Origin: Salimicrobium album
GTDB lineage: Bacteria; Bacillota; Bacilli; Bacillales; Halobacillaceae
Assembly: GCF_900107115.1 (NCBI RefSeq)
Contig: NZ_FNOS01000001.1
Location: forward strand, 372,001 to 436,000
DNA length: 64,000 nt
Direction: 5' to 3'
Below the pieces are notes generated by a model that saw nothing but the letters and a program-made list of their open reading frames with translations, searched no databases and was not told the origin of the DNA. Position numbers and translations under genes: made by a program. This document shows positions 17,345-25,878 of this stretch, piece after piece. Each line of letters opens with the position of its first letter. The first letter of the stretch is position 1.

Positions 17345-17866
17345 TTATTCGGCCGGAGTGGCGAGACCGGAGATATCATCCCATCCATAGATCAGCTCAT
17401 TCAGCGTTTTTCCGTCTATCCCGATTTTTATTTTATCGAGTAGTTTTGCGCCCAGCGCTTCGTAAAAACATCTGGATTCATTTTCAGCCAGAACGTATAC
17501 GAGCATCGAAGACCGTCCGCCTTCCATAAGCTCATTCACGACGGGAGTAAGCAGTTTTCTGCCAAGCCCCTTCCCCTGGTCATCTTCTCTTATATAAATG
17601 GCGTACAGCTCCGCTTCATGCGGATGAAGTTGAGGAGATCGGCTTGGACCTCCGCTTGCAAATCCCGTAATCTCCTCTTCTTCATTCACCGCCACGTAAA
17701 CCATACCTTTTTCGATAATCTTTTCCCATTTCTCCCTTCTGTTCTCCGGGGTCATCCGGTTCAGGTATCCCTCCGGTACAATCCCCCGATACGTCGTCTT
17801 CCAGGTCTCCACCTGAACTTTCGCAACGCCGGGCGCGTCTTCCAGGCGTGCGCTTCTTATTTCCAT
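17345..17866 (-). CDS. GNAT family N-acetyltransferase
   Basis: A 173-residue GCN5-related acetyltransferase. The acetyl-CoA-binding motif A is visible as YIREDDQGKGLGRKLLTPVVN around residues 90-110, with MLVYVLAENESRCFYEALGAK behind it. The N-terminal part (VQVETWKTTYRGIVPEGYLN) is typical of the ribosomal-protein-like or small-molecule GNATs of Firmicutes. It starts 30 bases after pelG on the same strand, so it may be the last gene of the pel operon, but a separate function is equally possible. Confidence 0.82.
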   Translation of the reverse strand: MEIRSARLEDAPGVAKVQVETWKTTYRGIVPEGYLNRMTPENRREKWEKIIEKGMVYVAVNEEEEITGFASGGPSRSPQLHPHEAELYAIYIREDDQGKGLGRKLLTPVVNELMEGGRSSMLVYVLAENESRCFYEALGAKLLDKIKIGIDGKTLNELIYGWDDISGLATPAE

Positions 17867-17896
17867 ATGATTCCTCCTTCCGCGTAGCTGAAACAG

Positions 17897-19369
17897 TTAT
17901 ATGAATCTTCTTTCGTTCAACCATTTTCCCATTTTCGAAAAAACCAACCTCGCCTGTCTGTTTGACCGGTCATGAGGACGGCAGAAAGCATGGTAATCCA
18001 CCTGATCGATGAAAACGGCCAGCCTTACCATAGCGAACAGGAAAGAGGCCGTGGAGCCTATGGAGAAGCTGAGCCCGTATCCATCGTATCCAAGAGGCAA
18101 AAACACCAGAGACAGAATCAGGTTCAGACTGAAGAACATGATTGATGTGTACATAGCTCCCCGCCGATCCTCAAAGTAAAGAAGAATGAGAGTAACTATG
18201 AGTACCATAGCGTTTGAAAACGCTCCGACTGCCGTAAATCGGAAGATGGAAATAATTTCGTCCTCGAAACTGAGAAAAGCTGTCAGGTAACCGATGAACA
18301 GAATAACGAACAGGGAAAAAACCCCCTGACTCCGGAAGAGACCCTCCAGCTCCTGTCTCAATACACGCTGCATTTTCTCTTTAGCCTTCCTGATTTCACC
18401 GAGAGTTCCGCCTTCGTTGACATTCCCGTAGAAAATCCGGTACCTTTCATAAAAACGTGTTTCCACGGAAACCACAAAAATGATAAGAGCAGGGATGATT
18501 GTCAGATAAGAAAGGAAAACGGCCGTATCGTATATTCTATGATAAAGGAAAGTATCAAAGAGGGAAGAGCCCCCCGGCCCGAACCATATTACCCAGTTAC
18601 AGACCCACACCCCTGCGTTATACAGAAAGCCCGTCCAGAATAGAGACGGGTACTTATCAAAATAACTTAAGTAGCTGAACTGGTCTTCGACCGTTTTCTC
18701 TCCAAAAGTCATAAGCATAGAAAGTAGGAGTCCAAACAGCGTTACGATCATCCCGCTCGTAAAACCGAGAAGCAGAAAGAAGCTGAGGCTATGTTCTGCA
18801 AATGTGAACATTTGCACATTGAACCCCATCCAGACAATAAGGATAATGGAAATGACAGCCCCGCTCAGAAAACTGTACGCCACAGCCTGGTAAAACTTAG
18901 CCGCACTTAAGAATAAAAACATTACCCAAATCAGGTTAATAGTAACAAATAATGCCAATATCAGAACATTGAAGTGAAAAGGAAGCTCGGAGAACCAGAG
19001 GAACAGCAACCAGATGACCGATGCAATCATCAGAGTCAGCTTCGTCATTCCTATGAATGTTGCAAATATTTCTTTCGAACGGTTTTCAAATATCAGGTCT
19101 GCAAGATACCGCGTAACGACCAACTGCTGAATACCGAAAATCACCTGGGAAAAAATGAAACAGTACGCTACCGACAGCGTGAACAGTTCATTTTCCTGCC
19201 GGCTTATATCGATGAATTGAGTGGTGAGCCACTGGATCAGGGTAATGGTAACGATAACGATGAGCCACGGGCCTGCTGTCACCAGTCCTGCGAAGACATA
19301 TGCTTTGAAACGGGAAGAAAAGTAATCCTCCTGGAACAGTTTCTGTAATCTAAACCCGATGCCTGCCAT
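17897..19369 (-). CDS. pelG: PelG-type polysaccharide membrane transporter
   Basis: A 490-residue integral membrane protein with about twelve helices, related to MOP/Wzx flippases. The family N-terminus MAGIGFRLQKLFQEDYFSSRFKAYVFAGLVTAGPWL is visible. ATG 19369 is chosen because it gives this canonical start and has GGAGGG upstream; a longer frame to 19411 lies inside pelF. PelG is the inner-membrane channel that carries Pel out as PelF makes it. The gene overlaps the end of pelF by 20 bases, so the two are translationally coupled. Confidence 0.92.
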   Translation of the reverse strand: MAGIGFRLQKLFQEDYFSSRFKAYVFAGLVTAGPWLIVIVTITLIQWLTTQFIDISRQENELFTLSVAYCFIFSQVIFGIQQLVVTRYLADLIFENRSKEIFATFIGMTKLTLMIASVIWLLFLWFSELPFHFNVLILALFVTINLIWVMFLFLSAAKFYQAVAYSFLSGAVISIILIVWMGFNVQMFTFAEHSLSFFLLLGFTSGMIVTLFGLLLSMLMTFGEKTVEDQFSYLSYFDKYPSLFWTGFLYNAGVWVCNWVIWFGPGGSSLFDTFLYHRIYDTAVFLSYLTIIPALIIFVVSVETRFYERYRIFYGNVNEGGTLGEIRKAKEKMQRVLRQELEGLFRSQGVFSLFVILFIGYLTAFLSFEDEIISIFRFTAVGAFSNAMVLIVTLILLYFEDRRGAMYTSIMFFSLNLILSLVFLPLGYDGYGLSFSIGSTASFLFAMVRLAVFIDQVDYHAFCRPHDRSNRQARLVFSKMGKWLNERRFI

Positions 19370-20771
19370 AAGCTTCTTCCCTCCTCTGATACAATTCTCT
19401 GTACTGTTCAATCAACTGGTTCAATTGATAATACGTCTCCACACGTTTTTTACCGTTCCAGCCGAACTTTACAGTCTCCTCCGGATGAGCGTACATCCAC
19501 TCACATTTTTCCGCTACCTGTAGCGGCTTTACCGGTGGCACGACAAATCCTGCCGGTCCGTACGGATCACCTTCACCTCCGAGAATCAGTTCGGAACAGG
19601 ACCCCACGTCTGTAACTACCCACGGGACTCCGGCAGCCATTCCTTCCAGAACTGCGAGCGGCTGGCCTTCGGAAATACTGGTAAGTAAGCACACATCAAA
19701 TGTCGGCAGATAATCACTTATATTCACTTTGCCTGTCAGAAAGACGGAGTTCTCGAGTTCCAGCTGATTGATAAGACGCCTGCATTCCTCTGCATAATCT
19801 TCTTCTTCATCGAGCGGGCCCATTATGTACATTTCAAATGGAATGGACTTCTCGGCCAGAAGATTAGCGGCCTGGATCATCGTCTTGATATCTTTGATCG
19901 GAACTACCCGTACGATAGCGCCAATAATCAACGTATCCTTACCTTTTTCGGATTTTTGGATAGCGCCCAGCCGCTCATAGTCGATTCCGTTAGGTACAAC
20001 ATGTAACTTCCCGGCAGGTGCCCCAAGCGTCTCCTGCAGTTCACTGTTTCTCTCAAACAGCGTAATCACATCATCCGCTTCCGTGTACGCCTGCAGGGAC
20101 AAGTGATGGAAAAATTTCACCCAGCGCTCTTTGTAATAATCGGCGATCCATGCCGCCTGCAAAATTTCTTCCTCGCGCTCCCGGGAATAGATCCCGTGCT
20201 CTGTCAAAATAAAAGGAATGTCCTGCTGCTGTTTCATGGCGGCTCCTATCAGCCCGGCGTAACCGGTGGAAACGGACTGGACCAGATCCACGTCCGGAAA
20301 ATCGAACTGCAGCAGTTCAATAACCGGCGAGAACATTCCTTTCCACATAAAGAGATATTCAATAAAAGAAGCCGTCTGCTTTTCTTCTTCATAGCTGCTT
20401 TGTACGATATGCCAGAACAGCCGGCTCGAGAAGAACTCGGAAGGATCTCCCAGCCTTCCGCTCAGCATATTCAGCGCCGTATCACTGGTCTTCCGGAACA
20501 TCATCCATTCGGTGAGTGCTTCCTCTTCTTCTGCAGAAAGCCTTTGTTTTTTTATCTTCTTTTTTTGTTTCATGTTCAATGGAAGGTTGGTTACGCCGGT
20601 TACGTTCTCCGGCAAAGTGTAACGATAATCTTTTTCCGTCATCTGTTTCGGTGTGATAGCGACAATTTCAAATTCATGTTCGGGCATTCTCTGAATCATC
20701 ATTTGCACCCAGTTGGCCACTCCCCCACTGACGTAAGGATAACTCCCTTCCACGATCATACCTATTTTCAT
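19350..20771 (-). CDS. pelF: PelF, GT4 glycosyltransferase of Pel synthesis
   Basis: A 473-residue cytosolic GT4 glycosyltransferase, the Pel polymerase. It begins MKIGMIVEGSYPYVSGGVANWVQMM, diagnostic for PelF, and has the GT4 acidic motif in TSISEGQPLAVLEGMAAGVP. Known PelF enzymes use UDP-GalNAc/UDP-GlcNAc type donors, which fits galE in the same locus. It overlaps the deacetylase gene start-to-stop (ATGA) and overlaps pelG by 20 bases. Confidence 0.95.
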   Translation of the reverse strand: MKIGMIVEGSYPYVSGGVANWVQMMIQRMPEHEFEIVAITPKQMTEKDYRYTLPENVTGVTNLPLNMKQKKKIKKQRLSAEEEEALTEWMMFRKTSDTALNMLSGRLGDPSEFFSSRLFWHIVQSSYEEEKQTASFIEYLFMWKGMFSPVIELLQFDFPDVDLVQSVSTGYAGLIGAAMKQQQDIPFILTEHGIYSREREEEILQAAWIADYYKERWVKFFHHLSLQAYTEADDVITLFERNSELQETLGAPAGKLHVVPNGIDYERLGAIQKSEKGKDTLIIGAIVRVVPIKDIKTMIQAANLLAEKSIPFEMYIMGPLDEEEDYAEECRRLINQLELENSVFLTGKVNISDYLPTFDVCLLTSISEGQPLAVLEGMAAGVPWVVTDVGSCSELILGGEGDPYGPAGFVVPPVKPLQVAEKCEWMYAHPEETVKFGWNGKKRVETYYQLNQLIEQYRELYQRREEAYGRHRV

Positions 20772-22600
20772 TTGCCCCGCTCCTTAATAAGGATCTCAGC
20801 TTCCGGCTCTTTAACAGTCACCCGGTATAATCCTTCACTTAATTCGTCCACACTACCATAAGAATATTTTCCTTCATTGAGAAACTTGCCATTCTCCAGC
20901 CTGATGAGAAACTCACTCGGTTTCAGGATTTCATCCCCTGTAATAACGATCCGGTCTTCCTTATAGGATACCGTCAGTTCCGATTCCTGATAACTTTTCA
21001 TTTTTTTCGTAGCGTTCGACTGGGTCATGGCTTCCAGGTAAGGGTAGTTTTCTTTAACGTGCTCTCCCATATCCTGTAACCTGGAACGCATCTGGCTCCA
21101 GTTTCTGCCTTGTGCCCTGTAGGAATCCAGTACGTCATCCGGGTGGACGAAGTGGGAGAAAACACCAAAGTTAGCAATAACGTCTGTCTGGAGAAACTGG
21201 TCTTCCGGACTTTCTGCATATCCGCTCGTCATTCGCGGAAAATAATAAAGGTTGTTCTTAACATCGCCCGGCCCGAATTCCTGTTCAAGACTTCCCTTGT
21301 CTCCCCCGATATATAATGAACTGATTGTCTTTAATTCAGGAAGCGACTGTTCCAGCGCTTTAATTCCGGTCGTGTTGATTACGTTGGAAGGAGGAACGTA
21401 GGATTTGATCTCTTCGTCAGGAAAATAGTATTTGAAAACACCTTCCACTTCCTTAATCATTTCCACCATCTGCCGGTTATTCTTCCACGGTACATATCCG
21501 AGCGTCTCATCTATCGGTTCGGAAGGGGTGACCAGGGACTGGTGGTTATACCCGTGCAGACCAAGTTCTCCCCCTTCACTCAATAAATCACGGCCGAAGT
21601 AGAGCATAGGATAACGGAGATTTTCCCGGATCTCTTTCCCTTTCAATTCCGTATCATCCCTGTACGTACCTATTAAATAACCCGTGTACGTGAAGTCATG
21701 GTTCTCTCCGATCTCTTTCATATCCTCCCACCATACGTCTGTGTAAAAATCACGTATTGATTTATCATACTCCTGCTCTATTTTCTCCGGAGTTTCAAAA
21801 GGAATAGGGGACGGAAAGTCGTCGATATGAAAAACTTTAATGGAGGCCTGGGCACTGACGAAAGCAGGCGGAAGCATGGAGAGTGATTGAAGCAGCATTC
21901 CCCTCGTAGTTTTATCCACAGTGATGGTTGAATTCCAGAACATCACTTTCCCTTTGCCTCTTTCATGGATCCACATAAGCGGCTTTTCTTCCACTGTAAG
22001 AGGCACCGCTACCTCTTCTTTCAGTTCAACATCGGCGATACTGTGGGAAAAAAGTTCAGAGGATGCACCAAGATCCACGTAACCGGGGAACAGTTCCTGT
22101 TCGAAAGAAATACCGTGCAGATCGCCTTTGTAGCCCTCCGCTTTCTTAATACCAAGAAAGTCGTTCCAATCCGAATCGACAAAACGGCCGGCGATCATCA
22201 CCCGTCCGCCTTCTTCCACAAACTCGGTGATAACGTCCCTCGGCCACTCTTCGGAATGTTCTCCGGCAAGAACTATTATCGAATAAGGGGAAGGGGCAAT
22301 GTTTTTTATCTCCTCCCTGCCTACCTGTTCGTATGGCACTTTTGCATACTCGAGGGCCTGTTTCATATTTCCGATGGCTCCCTCGGACAGGTCACTCTCA
22401 TTCTGGTGAAGAAATACCTTGAGTTCCTCCTCCCCCTTCTTCGGCTCTTCCGCAGTCATTACCGGGAACTCATTCTCCGGTGAGGAGTTGGGAGGAAACC
22501 ACTGCTGGAACGTTTCCATTCTGATGAGCTGCAGAATAGTCACCATGCCTATCAGCAGTACAGCGAAGGTTATGCTCAATTGAATTGTGTGTTTTTTCAT
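20768..22600 (-). CDS. pelA: PelA-type polysaccharide deacetylase (DUF2194), no hydrolase domain
   Basis: A 610-residue protein with an N-terminal signal anchor (residues 8-27), a class-I glutamine-amidotransferase-like region (~60-240), then a CE4-like deacetylase with His258-x-Asp260-Asp261 (FHIDDFPSP), the metal pair His349/His353 in LHGYNHQS, and HFVHPDD at 483-489. It ends with a small beta domain. This matches the deacetylase half (PelA-DA) of PelA, placed outside the membrane, and would partly deacetylate the polymer. Unlike Pseudomonas PelA it lacks the N-terminal hydrolase, which here is a separate divergent gene. It overlaps both neighbours by ATGA. Confidence 0.85.
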   Translation of the reverse strand: MKKHTIQLSITFAVLLIGMVTILQLIRMETFQQWFPPNSSPENEFPVMTAEEPKKGEEELKVFLHQNESDLSEGAIGNMKQALEYAKVPYEQVGREEIKNIAPSPYSIIVLAGEHSEEWPRDVITEFVEEGGRVMIAGRFVDSDWNDFLGIKKAEGYKGDLHGISFEQELFPGYVDLGASSELFSHSIADVELKEEVAVPLTVEEKPLMWIHERGKGKVMFWNSTITVDKTTRGMLLQSLSMLPPAFVSAQASIKVFHIDDFPSPIPFETPEKIEQEYDKSIRDFYTDVWWEDMKEIGENHDFTYTGYLIGTYRDDTELKGKEIRENLRYPMLYFGRDLLSEGGELGLHGYNHQSLVTPSEPIDETLGYVPWKNNRQMVEMIKEVEGVFKYYFPDEEIKSYVPPSNVINTTGIKALEQSLPELKTISSLYIGGDKGSLEQEFGPGDVKNNLYYFPRMTSGYAESPEDQFLQTDVIANFGVFSHFVHPDDVLDSYRAQGRNWSQMRSRLQDMGEHVKENYPYLEAMTQSNATKKMKSYQESELTVSYKEDRIVITGDEILKPSEFLIRLENGKFLNEGKYSYGSVDELSEGLYRVTVKEPEAEILIKERGK

Positions 22601-23526
22601 AATTCTTCCCCCAGCAAATGTTCAACAATGAAACGTCTGGATTCCGGTATATTGGTCTTCGGGACGTTTTCTTTCAAGGCACTCAGCACGCTGCGTATCT
22701 GTTTCCAATCTTTTCTTCCGTAATAATAACGGAGAAGTACCAGATATCCTTCAGCCTGAAGAGGGTGCTTTTCATTCATACTTTCGAGTATCTCCACTCC
22801 GGTGGAAGGATCACCCCGATACAGATGAAACTCTCCAAGTCTTTCAAGGAGCAAGGGGCGGTCATTGCCGGAAGCAAGTTCTTCCTCCATGAAACCTTTG
22901 TACTCCTTCTCGAGTCTCGAAAGGGAAGGACCTTCCAGCAGCTCACTTTTCAGAAATCGTTCATAGGCTGATAACAGCGTCTTTAAACTGGTCGTATCAT
23001 CTGGAGTGTATTCCAATTTTGCGAGCTGAATTTCCTTCTCGTGGTTGTCTATCAGCAGGTTCCGGGTCGTAGCAGCGTAGTGGACCATTTCCGAGTTCTG
23101 GTTTGTTAGTCCGAGATTTACGTAATGTCCTTTTCTGGAGACGTCCGAATTGATCAGCCTCATAATCGCATCCTGTTTAGATCGTGCTTCAAAATCCGTA
23201 AGAGTCTCGGAGAACGGCTGCATATCATAGCTTGCTCTTGCTTCATATCTGATCTGCTCCAGCATCGGCGGCTTATAAGTAACGTACTCCTCGTATGATT
23301 CCAGTATGTCATTGCTGCCGAAGCGTCTGGCCATATACCAGACCATCCCTCCAAAAATTTCTCCGATTACAGGGAGAAATAAGCTTACAGTAAAAATCCA
23401 CAGCACTACTCCCTGTTCTTCTTCTTCCGCCCTTTTCTGAAGAAAAAGCAGCAAAAGAAAAGCCAGAACACCGTGAATAAAATAAAATGTGAGTATCCAT
23501 ACCGGTTGTGTGAAGTTATTGAACAT
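22597..23526 (-). CDS. pelE: PelE-like membrane protein with TPR region
   Basis: A 309-residue protein with two N-terminal membrane helices (WILTFYFIHGVLAFLLLLFL and VVLWIFTVSLFLPVIGEIFGG) and a cytosolic alpha-helical part with tetratricopeptide-like repeats near the end (LGEFHLYRGDPSTGVEILESMNEKHPLQAEGYLVLLRYYYGRKDW). PelE joins PelD, PelF and PelG in the inner-membrane synthase complex. ATG 23526 has AGAAGG upstream; a start at 23544 lies deeper inside pelD. It overlaps the deacetylase start. Confidence 0.8.
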   Translation of the reverse strand: MFNNFTQPVWILTFYFIHGVLAFLLLLFLQKRAEEEEQGVVLWIFTVSLFLPVIGEIFGGMVWYMARRFGSNDILESYEEYVTYKPPMLEQIRYEARASYDMQPFSETLTDFEARSKQDAIMRLINSDVSRKGHYVNLGLTNQNSEMVHYAATTRNLLIDNHEKEIQLAKLEYTPDDTTSLKTLLSAYERFLKSELLEGPSLSRLEKEYKGFMEEELASGNDRPLLLERLGEFHLYRGDPSTGVEILESMNEKHPLQAEGYLVLLRYYYGRKDWKQIRSVLSALKENVPKTNIPESRRFIVEHLLGEEL

Positions 23527-24751
23527 ACTGCACAACCTTCTCATCCATAACTTTCTGTATACGATCCTTTACGATGCCGGCATTTTCCGGACCGGTTCCC
23601 GGAAGCAGGAAATAAAACACTCCGGTGCCTTCCTCGAACCCGACTATATCCACTTCCCGGAGGTAAGAGCGCAAAATGATTTCCATTTCAACTTTCGACA
23701 CTGTTCCGGCGTTGACGTACGGCACCTCTATCACACTATAATCGACATCGAACTTCTCTTTACGGTCCTGCTGCTCGATGACTTTTTCTTCGAAAGCTTC
23801 CTTGAAATAAATACGTGTCCCCGGATACATTTTCTTCTCTTCTTCTTTCTGCATAGATGCCCGGGATTTTTCAATCCGGTCCGAAAGCCAATCCAGCAGA
23901 ACGGAAAGAATCTGTATTTCATAATTCGTCAACCGTTCAAAATCGAGATCGTTGATGATCAGCACTTCCTGTACTTTGCCGTTTTGAATAATTGGGCCTG
24001 CCAGCACCGGAGCGTCTTCATCATCTTCAACAGAACGGATCGTCACCGTTTTATTCGAAAATAATCTCTGAAGCATCGAATCCTCTCCGGAAACGAAAAT
24101 GGTCTGCAAAAACGCATCAGGCCCGCCTCTTTTCACACTGAGCCTCATCGCACTGAATGATGCGTCCACATGATAGATGGCTACTTCCCGGGACTGAAAT
24201 AAATCCGAAATGATCTCAATCGCTTCGTTCCGTATGAGATAAGGGGTCGGCTGATCAAGCGCTTTTCCTACCTGGTAAATTTTGGTCAGGGTGTACTCGC
24301 TTTCCAGAACGCGGTTTTGCATCGCTTTCATCGACTCTTCCACGGACTGGATGACCTCTTTCACGTTTTCATTCTCTTCGTAAAGTTCGGAGTTACGGTC
24401 ACTTAGAGACTCATATCTTTCCCGGAAACTTGTGCCGTACATCCCTCCGATGACGGCAACCAGGAGCAATAGCGCGACATTAATAAAACGGTCGAAGCTG
24501 TAGAATACAAGGAATACGTCCCCTCCTCCAATCACCATATCCGCCAGATAGTAAGCCAGCACAAGAAGGAAACTGCTTATACCGATCGTCAAACCGTACC
24601 TGAGAGAAAATAAAAGTACCGTTATAAGAAAAGGATTCAATGTCCATTCTCTCATCTCTAACCCGAGTATTTGATCTATCATTCCCAACCCTGCAATGAC
24701 CAGAATCAGTTCAATGGATTTCCTGATTATGCTTGATTGTCTGTAAATCAT
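23516..24751 (-). CDS. pelD: PelD-like c-di-GMP receptor (TM-GAF-degenerate GGDEF)
   Basis: A 411-residue protein: about four N-terminal membrane helices (residues 10-105), a coiled-coil (110-155), a GAF domain (155-295) and a degenerate GGDEF domain (305-411). An RxxD inhibitory-site motif is Arg365-Glu-Val-Asp368, exactly five residues before EGTGV, which stands where GGDEF would be. So cyclase activity should be lost while c-di-GMP binding is kept, as in Pseudomonas PelD. Arg397 may be the second ligand. Start 24751 has AAGGGGTGATGAG upstream; the longer frame to 24811 runs through the promoter. It is the first gene of the pel operon and overlaps pelE. Confidence 0.88.
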   Translation of the reverse strand: MIYRQSSIIRKSIELILVIAGLGMIDQILGLEMREWTLNPFLITVLLFSLRYGLTIGISSFLLVLAYYLADMVIGGGDVFLVFYSFDRFINVALLLLVAVIGGMYGTSFRERYESLSDRNSELYEENENVKEVIQSVEESMKAMQNRVLESEYTLTKIYQVGKALDQPTPYLIRNEAIEIISDLFQSREVAIYHVDASFSAMRLSVKRGGPDAFLQTIFVSGEDSMLQRLFSNKTVTIRSVEDDEDAPVLAGPIIQNGKVQEVLIINDLDFERLTNYEIQILSVLLDWLSDRIEKSRASMQKEEEKKMYPGTRIYFKEAFEEKVIEQQDRKEKFDVDYSVIEVPYVNAGTVSKVEMEIILRSYLREVDIVGFEEGTGVFYFLLPGTGPENAGIVKDRIQKVMDEKVVQYVQ

Positions 24752-24802
24752 CTCATCACCCCTTTTTGGTTCGTTCGGAATACTTTCGAAATAAGTATAT
24801 TT

Positions 24803-24824
24803 AATTGTCACAATTGTATATAAT
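24803..24824. promoter_or_regulatory. Divergent pel intergenic region with dyads
   Basis: Between pelD and the hydrolase gene lies an A/T-rich stretch with AATTG-TCA-CAATT (24803-24815), the palindrome ACAATTGT (24810-24817) and TATAAT at 24819-24824 on the plus strand. No good -35 box is visible on either strand. The symmetry suggests a regulator site controlling both directions. Confidence 0.4.
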
Positions 24825-24865
24825 AGTAATTACAAAAAATACTTTTTTAACAGGAGAAATGTTCT

Positions 24866-25717
24866 TTGAAAAGAAAAAAACGATTACCCGTCTACCTGCT
24901 GACTTCCCTGCTGTTCGCTTTCTCCGCTTTTCTGGTCTCGGATCGTATCACCGCTTCAAAAGAGTCTCCCCTCGCTCACGTAGAAACTTATAAAATCTAT
25001 TACGATGCTCCGACTCCTGCGATTATAGACGAGATGAGCGGGTATGATGTAATGATTATTGAGCCTTTCTACTACACAAGCCAACAGATAGAAGAAATAA
25101 GAAAAGACGGTACGCTCGTGTACGGGTATATTAATACGATGGAAGCCGACCAGTGGAATACTCCGCTGTTCCAGAAGTTAAAAGAAGAAGACTTCTTCGT
25201 TCGCAATAGTAAACGAGTTTACTACGAAGAATGGGACTCCTACCTGACCGACATAACTTCCTCTCACTATCAGAAAGTTATGGCAGACGAAGTTCAGAAG
25301 CAGATTGTCGATAAAGGACTGGACGGAGCTTTTCTCGATACTGTAGGAAACATCGATAATGAGCATGGCGATGACCCTCAGGTTCTTCACGCACAGCGGG
25401 AAGGATTGACGGACTGGCTGACTCTTCTCAAAGACAGGCACCCGGATCTTTCTCTGATACAGAACTGGGGATTCGATACGCTGGCCACCGCCTCCTCTCC
25501 GTACGTAGATGGTATTATGTGGGAAGGTTTCCACTTCAGCGATGTCGTATACGATGAGTGGGCCCAGAACCAAGTCTATAAATTGCGGAAAGTTCGTGAA
25601 ACGGATGGGGTTGAAGTACTGACAGTTTCTCATCAGCAGCCCGGGGAAAGCAAAGGACTTTCTACTGCAAATCGCTTCAAACATTACCATGAACCGACAA
25701 ATTATAACGAATGGTAG
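24866..25717 (+). CDS. PelA hydrolase-like glycoside hydrolase (GH114/GH166 type)
   Basis: A 283-residue exported glycosidase with a signal peptide or anchor (LPVYLLTSLLFAFSAFLV) and a TIM barrel of the endo-alpha-1,4-polygalactosaminidase superfamily. Visible blocks are DVMIIEPFYYTSQQIEEI, VYGYINTMEADQW, DGAFLDTVGNID and IMWEGFHFSD, which hold the acidic residues expected for catalysis. In Pseudomonas this activity is the N-terminal domain of PelA; here it is a separate gene facing the operon. It would trim or release Pel. It starts at TTG 24866, nine bases after AGGAG; an ATG at 24859 is out of frame. Confidence 0.83.
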   Translation: MKRKKRLPVYLLTSLLFAFSAFLVSDRITASKESPLAHVETYKIYYDAPTPAIIDEMSGYDVMIIEPFYYTSQQIEEIRKDGTLVYGYINTMEADQWNTPLFQKLKEEDFFVRNSKRVYYEEWDSYLTDITSSHYQKVMADEVQKQIVDKGLDGAFLDTVGNIDNEHGDDPQVLHAQREGLTDWLTLLKDRHPDLSLIQNWGFDTLATASSPYVDGIMWEGFHFSDVVYDEWAQNQVYKLRKVRETDGVEVLTVSHQQPGESKGLSTANRFKHYHEPTNYNEW

Positions 25718-25878
25718 AATGATGCCGCCATTCCCGACTACCTTCAGTTACGGGAAGCCGGAACTTTCCGAAAAGAACTCAATTGAGTTTATATAGTTCT
25801 ATATTATCAGAATCCGGTTGTTTTCACTTCTTCTTTCATGTAATTTTATGGATAAGAATAAAAACAGGAGGGTAGCCT

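Noticed and set aside
24805-24824. TTGTCA plus TATAAT as a SigA promoter for the hydrolase gene
   Set aside because: The spacer is only eight bases; no acceptable -35 at 16-18 bases.
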